Assembly (NCBI GenBank): GCA_937967875.1
Contig: CALBTQ010000095.1
Location: forward strand, 1-10,226
From: an uncultured Pseudomonadota bacterium
GTDB taxonomy: Bacteria; Lernaellota; Lernaellaia; Lernaellales; Lernaellaceae
Reading direction: 5' to 3'
Length of the DNA: 10,226 bases
How positions within the stretch are numbered: the first letter of the stretch is position 1; each line of letters begins with the position of its first letter. The position numbers and the translations under genes were made by a program. Positions 5,353 to 10,226 of the stretch are shown here, one piece after another. The notes beneath the pieces were generated by a model, which was not told the origin of the DNA, did no database searches, and saw only the letters and a list, made by a program, of their open reading frames with translations.

Positions 5353-7431
5353 TTAAAAAACGAACTGCAACTGGCCTTTGAAGTTGCGGCCCGGCTCCAA
5401 CGGTCCGGAGCCGTGGTACTTGTAGGGCTCGTCGGTCAGGTTTTCCGCCGCCATGTTGATGATGAAATGCTCGCCCGCGGTGAAGCCGGCGCGCACGTGC
5501 AGCAGGCCGAAGCGATCGGTGCCGTCCGGGCCGATGCGGCTGTCGGTTTTATCGCCCTCGGCCAGACGATCCTGCGTCGCGGCCATGTCGGTGGCCGCTT
5601 CGAGCCAGGCGTGCTGTTCGGGAATGAGCAAGCGCAAATAAGCCGAGGCCATCGCCGGGGGGATGCGGCGCATCGGTTCGTCGTCGGTTTCGTTCTGCCC
5701 CAGGGTGTACGAGCCCAGCAGGCCGCCGGTCAGGCGCCGGGGCAGAATCACGCCGTTGAGGATCGCCTCGCCGCCGTAGATGAACGATTCGCCGACGTTC
5801 TCGTTGTGGTTGACGATGTCTTCGCCGACCTGCGATTGCCCTTGGTAGGTGGTCGGTTTGCGCATGATCAGGTCGTCGATCTGCGTGTAGAAGCCGAACA
5901 GGCTGCCGGAAACGCGCGGGTGGGTCAGGCGATAACCGGCTTCGTACTGCATGGCCGTTTCCGCGCCGAGGTCGGGATTGGGCACGTCGTAACGGCCGTC
6001 TTCGCTGCCCAGTTTGGTCAGGTCGTCGATCGAGGGCACGCGGAAGCCGCGCGACATGCCCAGCACGATGCCGTGATATTCATGCGGGCGAAACAGCATG
6101 TGATACGACCAGGTGAAATCGTCGATGGTGTCGTCGATGGTCACCTCGCCGAGCTCCGGATCGTCCAGTTCGGCGTTGGGCGCGAAGTAGCTGTAGCGCA
6201 CGCCGGGCACCATTTTCATCCAGGACGTGGGCGTAATCCGCGCTTCGAGGTATCCCGCCGCGGACATAAAGGTCGTGTCGTCGGGGAACTGCGCCGTGTC
6301 GCTTTCCGTTTCATGGCCGGTGGCCACGTTGTGGATGTTGCGCTCGGACGAAATCGAATCGTGGTAGACCTCGCCGCCGTAGACGAAACGCACCCACTCG
6401 CCGATCGGCGTTTCCAATTGCAGGCCGCCGCCGAGGGTGCCCACGACATCCAGGTCGCGCGTTTCGGTGTTCGGATCGTCCGCCTTGATCTTCTGCCGGC
6501 CTTCCATCTGACGATGGTAGGAGGCGAAGAGCGTGATGCGGTCGAGGTAGGTCGACAGGTCCTCGGCCAGCAGGCGCGTGTAATACAGGTTGCGGCGCTG
6601 CGGTTCAAAGACGTTTTTCGGGTTGTCCGGATCGTAGTTGGGCACATTGTCGAGGTTCACGTGCTGCGCGCTGAGCTGCCAGATCCAGTGGCCGCCGAAA
6701 TGGAAATCGATGTTCCCGGCCAGGTCCTGTTCTTCGTAACCGTAGGGCGATTCCATCGGCTGGCTGCCGCCCGGATCGATGTCGCCGAACTGGCGCAGGC
6801 TGCCGGAGACGGTTATGCCCACGGTTTGCCCGACGTTTCCTTCGAGGCCGACGTGTTCGGTCACTTCCCGTTCGCCGGTGGAGAAGCGGTTCATCAGGCG
6901 GCCGTTGACGCCGTAGGATTCGGAGAAGTCGCTACGCCGATGGGTGATGATGTTGATCGTGCCGCCCAGGGCGTCGCTGCCGTAGAGCACCGAGCCGGGG
7001 CCGCGCACGACTTCGATTTGGTCGATGAAGAACGGATCGATGGTGTTCAGGTACTGGTTAGGGCCGCCGCGGAACGTCGAGTTGTTCATGCGGATGCCGT
7101 CGATGAGGATCAGCACCTGGTTGCCGACGAGTCCGCGAATGAACGGGGCGCCGCCGCCGAGGTTGGTGCGCTGGACGAGAATGCCCGCGGTGGCGCGCAA
7201 CGATTCGGGTACGGTTCGCGCGATTCGTTCGTCGATCTGCTGCGCGGTGACGAGCGACACCGAACGCGCCGCGTCGGCCAGGTCGATCGGCGAGCGTTCG
7301 GCCGTGACCACCACCTCGGGCAGTTCGGTTGCGTCGTCTTCGGAATCCTCCGCCAGCAACGGCGTCAGGGGAAGCAGCCACGTGATGAGCAGGAACAGGC
7401 AAAGTACCGCGGTACGGCTGAACAGTCGCAT
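5353..7431 (-). CDS. TonB-dependent outer-membrane receptor
   Basis: A 692-residue outer-membrane transporter. Residues 1-27 are a Sec signal peptide ending PLLA. PEVVVTA (38-44) is the TonB box. The plug domain covers about 48-165, with FIRGLVGNQVLILIDGIRM (97-115) and the hallmark VVRGPGSVLYGSDALGGTIN (141-160). The rest is a beta-barrel ending in a C-terminal Phe (LQFVF), as required for outer-membrane insertion. GFRVP (462-466), NPDL (485-488) and ENLTDEPYKYHGSG (663-676) place it among receptors of the cobalamin/heme/catecholate type. There is no His between the FRVP and NPDL boxes, where heme receptors usually have one, so heme is not favoured; the ligand is unknown. The ATG at 7431 has GGAAAGGA upstream with about 6 nt spacing. 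It is a single-gene unit with its own promoter (7473-7502) and terminator. No exbBD, tonB or ABC partner is in the window. Confidence 0.92.
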   Translation of the reverse strand: MRLFSRTAVLCLFLLITWLLPLTPLLAEDSEDDATELPEVVVTAERSPIDLADAARSVSLVTAQQIDERIARTVPESLRATAGILVQRTNLGGGAPFIRGLVGNQVLILIDGIRMNNSTFRGGPNQYLNTIDPFFIDQIEVVRGPGSVLYGSDALGGTINIITHRRSDFSESYGVNGRLMNRFSTGEREVTEHVGLEGNVGQTVGITVSGSLRQFGDIDPGGSQPMESPYGYEEQDLAGNIDFHFGGHWIWQLSAQHVNLDNVPNYDPDNPKNVFEPQRRNLYYTRLLAEDLSTYLDRITLFASYHRQMEGRQKIKADDPNTETRDLDVVGTLGGGLQLETPIGEWVRFVYGGEVYHDSISSERNIHNVATGHETESDTAQFPDDTTFMSAAGYLEARITPTSWMKMVPGVRYSYFAPNAELDDPELGEVTIDDTIDDFTWSYHMLFRPHEYHGIVLGMSRGFRVPSIDDLTKLGSEDGRYDVPNPDLGAETAMQYEAGYRLTHPRVSGSLFGFYTQIDDLIMRKPTTYQGQSQVGEDIVNHNENVGESFIYGGEAILNGVILPRRLTGGLLGSYTLGQNETDDEPMRRIPPAMASAYLRLLIPEQHAWLEAATDMAATQDRLAEGDKTDSRIGPDGTDRFGLLHVRAGFTAGEHFIINMAAENLTDEPYKYHGSGPLEPGRNFKGQLQFVF

Positions 7432-7472
7432 GGGGCATCCTTTCCGTTGTGGTGGCGGGAAAATGAATTTGA

Positions 7473-7502
7473 ATTAAATGGTATAAATTGAAAAATTGTC
7501 AA
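7473..7502 (-). promoter_or_regulatory. Promoter of the TonB-receptor gene
   Basis: On the minus strand TTGACA (7502-7497) is followed after 18 bp by TTTAAT (7478-7473), a 5 of 6 match to the -10 box. Transcription from about 7466 would give a leader of about 35 nt. The region is very AT-rich. No cobalamin riboswitch core and no clear Fur-box palindrome can be seen around it. Confidence 0.65.
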
Positions 7503-7605
7503 GTGGAATAATCGGTCCAATTCTAAAATAAACGAGCGATAAATCCGGTCGGAATGCCACCTTTTTTTGAATAGTCATATCGTTGATAAATAAAGGAATA
7601 CGCAT

Positions 7606-7636
7606 AAAAAAAGCGGCCCGCGCGGGACCGCTTTTC
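7606..7636 (-). terminator. Terminator of the small membrane-protein gene
   Basis: On the minus strand, AAAAGCGG followed by a GC-rich CCCGCGCGGG centre and CCGCTTTTTTT forms a strong stem with one bulged base and a T-run. It starts about 20 nt after the gene's TAA at 7656. The other strand ends in only four T's, so a second direction is possible but weaker. The stretch 7503-7605 between it and the receptor promoter is AT-rich and holds nothing else I can name. Confidence 0.85.
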
Positions 7637-7655
7637 AGTGCGAACGATTTGACAG

Positions 7656-8207
7656 TTACATGATCTCTTCCATACCGCCGTCTTGCTCGTATTGTTCCGG
7701 CGGCACTTCGCCTTCGCCTTCGTCCAGGGGCATTTCATCCTCGGGCGGCAGTTCCTCAAGGCCTTCCATCTCGCCGGCTTCCTGGCCGAGCGCGCCGGAG
7801 GCGGCGTTCATCGGAGCCGTGCGGCGTTTCATGCTTTGCGGACGAACCACCGGGCGACGCGGGCGCGGCGTGCCGGCTTCCTCGCCGGAACCGCCGGCGG
7901 CCTCTTCGCTGCTTTTGTTCAGACGATCCAAGCGGGTGCGCGCACGGTTGGCGCGGCGATCGCGGATCGATTTCCGGTTCGACGGCGAGGTCGCACGCGC
8001 CGGTTTGCGTACGTTGGTTGCGCCGCCGGGACGCACCGCCGCCGGACGGGCGCCGGGCGCGGCGGCTTCATCGCCGGAAGACAGCGTCAATTGCGGCCGT
8101 TCCAGACCGGCGATCTTCGGATTGGGCATGTCCAGATAAAACCACGCGCCCATAAGGACCAACAGGCCGCCGAGGATGGTGGTCAGTTTTTTGAATCCGG
8201 GACTCAC
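7656..8207 (-). CDS. Hypothetical single-pass membrane protein, low complexity, charge-polarised
   Basis: A 183-residue protein that I do not recognise. The start is GTG at 8207: AAGGAGG (8213-8219) lies 5 nt before it, whereas an upstream TTG at 8258 would fall in the promoter. Residues 8-25 (LTTILGGLLVLMGAWFYL) are one membrane segment, probably an N-terminal signal anchor with the rest in the periplasm. Residues about 48-135 are rich in Ala, Arg, Pro and Gly and strongly basic (IRDRRANRARTRLDRLNK at 81-98). Residues about 142-182 are strongly acidic (EELPPEDEMPLDEGEGE at 151-167). No folded domain is visible. It could bind a partner or cell-wall polymer through its charged regions, but this is a guess. 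It has its own promoter and terminator, so it is probably monocistronic. It could be lineage-specific. Confidence 0.75.
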   Translation of the reverse strand: MSPGFKKLTTILGGLLVLMGAWFYLDMPNPKIAGLERPQLTLSSGDEAAAPGARPAAVRPGGATNVRKPARATSPSNRKSIRDRRANRARTRLDRLNKSSEEAAGGSGEEAGTPRPRRPVVRPQSMKRRTAPMNAASGALGQEAGEMEGLEELPPEDEMPLDEGEGEVPPEQYEQDGGMEEIM

Positions 8208-8212
8208 GCTGG

Positions 8213-8219
8213 CCTCCTT
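8213..8219 (-). promoter_or_regulatory. Shine-Dalgarno that selects a GTG start
   Basis: The minus strand reads AAGGAGG here, 5 nt before GTG at 8207. This is the strongest ribosome-binding site on the minus strand of the window, and it makes GTG rather than the upstream TTG the start of the small membrane protein. Confidence 0.85.
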
Positions 8220-8228
8220 GCATTTTCC

Positions 8229-8249
8229 GGAGCGATGGTATTTCGCTCC
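8229..8249. promoter_or_regulatory. Perfect 7-bp inverted repeat overlapping a promoter, candidate operator
   Basis: GGAGCGA (8229-8235) and TCGCTCC (8243-8249) are perfectly complementary, with a 7-bp centre. The site covers the -10 box (8235-8240) and the downstream part of the spacer of the minus-strand promoter. This is the usual place for a dimeric repressor site. It could also be a hairpin in a transcript reading through from the deacylase gene, but no T-run follows. Confidence 0.5.
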
Positions 8250-8263
8250 CCTCTGCAAGTCAA
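8235..8263 (-). promoter_or_regulatory. Promoter of the small membrane-protein gene
   Basis: On the minus strand TTGACT (8263-8258) and TACCAT (8240-8235) are 17 bp apart, matching the sigma70 boxes at 5 and 4 of 6 positions. A transcript from about 8228 would have a leader of about 20 nt with the strong ribosome-binding site inside it. Confidence 0.55.
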
Positions 8264-8286
8264 GACACCGAAGCGGGCGGGTTTGT

Positions 8287-10023
8287 TCAATGCCGGATCA
8301 ATTGTCCGTAACGCTTGCCGCCGTGGTACGCGTCGCCCTCGACGGCGATCTGCCCGTTGACGATCACCAGGTCGATGCCCGAGGGGAAGACGTCCGGCTG
8401 TTCGGTGGTCGAGTTGGTGCAAATTTTATCGAGATCGAACAGCACCAGGTCGGCGGCGTAACCGCGTTTGAGGTAGCCGCGCTTGGGCAGGCCCATGCTG
8501 TCGGCGGGCAGGCCGGTGCATTTGCGCACGCCGGCTTCCAGGCTGATCATCCCCAGTTCGCGCACGTATTTTTGGAAGAACTTGGGATAGCAGTCGTAGA
8601 ACAGATGGCTTGGGCGGCCGAAGCCCATCATGATCGCGTCGGTGACGATCGCGACGTTGGGGTCGGCCATCGAGGCGAACAGGCTGCGCTCGACGAAATC
8701 GTCGCCCGGGTGGGTCAGCGTTTCGAAGACGAGCACTTTGCCGTTTTCCTGCAGGAGCAGTTCGCAGGCGGCGTCGAAGGGGTGCATCTTCCACCTGCGG
8801 CCGATTTCGACCATGTTGCGCCCTTCGAGGTGCTTGTTTTTGGCGCTGGTTACGCTCATGACCGATACCGATCCCCAGCCCATGATCTTGAAGAAGTTCA
8901 TCGACCAGGTGTCGTTCTGGTCGTGCGGCCAGGCTTTGGTGTCGCCCTTTTCGATGTCGCGGCGGATCTTCTTGCGGATTTTCGGATCGCGCAGTTTGTC
9001 GAGAATCTCGCCCATGCTCTTGCCCTTGATGACCCAGGGCGGGAAGAAGGCGATCAGGTGCGTGAAGCCGGCGCTGGTGGGCATGGCGTCCACGCCGATG
9101 CGCAGGCCGTCACGGCGCATGTCGTCGATGCCGGCGAGGATCTGCGCCGCGGCGCCGTCCAAGGGGACGGGGATTTTTACGTGTTCGTAGATTTTGCTGC
9201 CGATCTGCGCGGCGTAATTGGTCAGCTTGTTGATCGCCGGATTGACGTCGGGAATCCAGAACAGGTGGCTGATCTGCACCGGGACGTCGGCCTCGCGCCC
9301 GATAGTGGCGACTTCGTCGATCGCCTGGGGCAAGGTGGCCGAGTACGAACGCAGGTGGCTGGTGAACACGCCGCGTTTGCGGGCGACGACGCGCGCCAGG
9401 TCGATCAGCTCGGAGGTCTCCGATTGCGAGCCGGGGAAATACTGCAACCCGGTGGACAGGCCGATCGCGCCGTCGTCGAGCGCTTCTTCGAGCCAGCGGG
9501 ACATCAGGCCGACTTCCGTGGGCGTCGCGTGGCGCGTTTCCGGTCCGACCGCGCCGATGCGCAAGATGCCGTGCGGGGCCAGCAGCGCGGTGTTCATCGC
9601 CACGCCTTGCGTTTCCAGGTAATCCATGAATTCGCCCATGGAGGACCACTTGATTTCCGGGCGCAGATCGCGCGCGGTGAAGCCCTCGTAATAGGCGTAG
9701 TTGAAGTCGCGGTTTTGTTCGGGCAGCGGCGCCATGCCCATGCCGCAGTTGCCGCCGACGAAGGTGGTGATGCCCTGCCGCAGCAGCGGTTCGACCATCG
9801 TCTCGTGATCGTCGCGGTAGATCGCCATATCGGTGTGGCAGTGCAGGTCGATGAACCCGGGGCACAGCACCTTTTTTTTGGCTTTGACGGTGCGGGCGGC
9901 CGGGACGCCGGCAAGGCGGCCGATGGCGGCGATTTTCCCGTCTTTGACGGCGAGATCGGCGACGTAGCGGCTTTGTCCCGTGCCGTCGACGATGGTGGCG
10001 TCCAGGATCAGCAGGTCGAACAT
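8287..10023 (-). CDS. N-acyl-D-amino-acid deacylase family amidohydrolase (D-aminoacylase-like)
   Basis: A 578-residue metal-dependent amidohydrolase of the D-aminoacylase family (COG3653 type), which releases D-amino acids from N-acyl-D-amino acids. A small N-terminal beta-domain is followed by PGFIDLHCHTD with His61 and His63, GNCGMGMAPL (91-100) with Cys93, the family's metal-binding Cys, then His223 (TSHLRSYS), His253 (ISHLF) and Asp462 (VTDAIMMGFG). The C-terminal CTGLPADSMGLPKRGYLKRG (from 502), ADLVLFD and VIVNGQ parts are typical. All expected metal and catalytic residues are present. As I recall, characterised members are near 480 residues. The extra ~95 residues fall between His253 and Asp462, so substrate choice may differ. 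No signal peptide is seen, so it is cytoplasmic. The ATG at 10023 has AAAGGAAA upstream. It lies 23 nt after the stop of an upstream minus-strand gene, suggesting one transcript. Confidence 0.88.
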   Translation of the reverse strand: MFDLLILDATIVDGTGQSRYVADLAVKDGKIAAIGRLAGVPAARTVKAKKKVLCPGFIDLHCHTDMAIYRDDHETMVEPLLRQGITTFVGGNCGMGMAPLPEQNRDFNYAYYEGFTARDLRPEIKWSSMGEFMDYLETQGVAMNTALLAPHGILRIGAVGPETRHATPTEVGLMSRWLEEALDDGAIGLSTGLQYFPGSQSETSELIDLARVVARKRGVFTSHLRSYSATLPQAIDEVATIGREADVPVQISHLFWIPDVNPAINKLTNYAAQIGSKIYEHVKIPVPLDGAAAQILAGIDDMRRDGLRIGVDAMPTSAGFTHLIAFFPPWVIKGKSMGEILDKLRDPKIRKKIRRDIEKGDTKAWPHDQNDTWSMNFFKIMGWGSVSVMSVTSAKNKHLEGRNMVEIGRRWKMHPFDAACELLLQENGKVLVFETLTHPGDDFVERSLFASMADPNVAIVTDAIMMGFGRPSHLFYDCYPKFFQKYVRELGMISLEAGVRKCTGLPADSMGLPKRGYLKRGYAADLVLFDLDKICTNSTTEQPDVFPSGIDLVIVNGQIAVEGDAYHGGKRYGQLIRH

Positions 10024-10046
10024 CGGCGTTTCCTTTCCCGCAGGAG

Positions 10047-10181
10047 TTAGAACACGTTGAGCAGCTTGAGCATCGCGCGCCGCAGCAGTTCGGTTTCGGC
10101 TTCGTCGATCGCGCTCACCGCCGTCTGGGCGATGAGGTCGAAAATGGCGTTGTGTTTGGCCAGCACCTTGCGCCCGTTGCG
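10047..10181 (-). CDS. Partial gene, C-terminal 44 residues of an unidentified protein
   Basis: On the minus strand an open frame enters from the contig edge and stops with TAA at 10047-10049. The 44 visible residues begin RNGRKVLAKHNAIFDLIAQT and end ELLRRAMLKLLNVF. They look like two amphipathic helices. The general pattern (a Gly near the start, a Glu-rich middle and LLRRAMLKLL near the end) recalls the C-terminal dimerisation helices of MarR-type regulators, but this is only a resemblance. The codon pattern is consistent with a real coding end. The 23-nt gap to the deacylase start suggests co-transcription. The 5' part is missing because the contig ends in adapter. Confidence 0.6.
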   Translation of the reverse strand, partial: RNGRKVLAKHNAIFDLIAQTAVSAIDEAETELLRRAMLKLLNVF

Positions 10182-10226
10182 AGATCGGAAGAGCGTCGTG
10201 TAGGGAAAGAGTGTAGATCTCGGTGG
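10182..10226. other. Illumina universal (P5) adapter, reverse complement (not genomic)
   Basis: From AGATCGGAAGAGCGTCGTGT at 10182 to the end, all 45 bases match the reverse complement of the Illumina universal adapter. There is no second index between the Read-1 primer and the P5 part, so this is the single-index design. Genome sequence ends at about 10181. Confidence 0.97.

Noticed and set aside
5353..7431. Assignment of the TonB receptor to heme or vitamin B12 by name
   Set aside because: The FRVP/NPDL-type boxes are shared by several receptor classes, the heme-type His between them is missing, and no transport partner is nearby.
5413..7491. 692-codon plus-strand open frame opposite the TonB receptor
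   Set aside because: It mirrors the receptor gene and gives a Val/Ala/Arg/His-rich sequence with no domain. The minus-strand frame has a signal peptide, TonB box, plug and barrel end.
7547..7568. Weak hairpin followed by seven T's on the plus strand
   Set aside because: The stem is only about 5 bp with a bulge, and no plus-strand gene precedes it.
7440..7655. Possible cobalamin riboswitch or Fur box upstream of the TonB receptor
   Set aside because: No B12-box core or riboswitch stems and no recognisable 19-bp Fur palindrome are visible. The region is AT-rich promoter DNA plus the neighbour's terminator.
8176..10050. 624-codon plus-strand open frame opposite the deacylase
   Set aside because: It is the shadow of the amidohydrolase gene. 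It has no ribosome-binding site or domain and its composition is strongly biased.

Overview
This is a short metagenome-style contig of a GC-rich Gram-negative bacterium. A TonB-dependent outer-membrane receptor and a Pst phosphate transporter with a lipoprotein PstS point to a diderm. Codon use and gene styles look deltaproteobacterial or like a related uncultured lineage, but nothing here fixes the taxon. Both ends are Illumina library adapter rather than genome: about 1-45 is the index/Read-2 adapter and 10182-10226 is the reverse complement of the universal (P5) adapter. The biological sequence is therefore about 46-10181.

Layout. The left half is on the plus strand. A well-formed sigma70-type promoter drives an exported SGNH/GDSL hydrolase that carries an N-terminal SdrD_B-like beta-sandwich (148-1245). 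A repeat-rich 222-bp control region then precedes a complete high-affinity phosphate importer, pstS-pstC-pstA-pstB (1468-5117), with tight spacing between pstC, pstA and pstB. A 235-bp convergent gap follows. It holds two identical 33-bp hairpin repeats and the terminator of the opposing gene.

The right half is on the minus strand. It contains a TonB-dependent receptor with its own promoter and terminator (5353-7431), a 183-residue single-pass membrane protein of low complexity with its own promoter and terminator (7656-8207), an N-acyl-D-amino-acid deacylase-type amidohydrolase (8287-10023), and the last 44 codons of an unidentified gene upstream of it (10047-10181).

How the genes relate. 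PstS captures phosphate in the periplasm, PstC and PstA form the channel, and PstB powers it; phoU is not next to pstB. The other genes look like ordinary nutrient-acquisition and turnover functions and do not form one system with pst. I found no defence system, CRISPR array, phage, transposase, tRNA or rRNA. The most interesting parts are regulatory: an 11-bp-period repeat array plus inverted repeat ahead of pstS, a perfect inverted repeat over the promoter of the small membrane protein, and the hairpin-repeat cluster. Two enzymes, PstB and the deacylase, also appear to carry internal insertions relative to their families.
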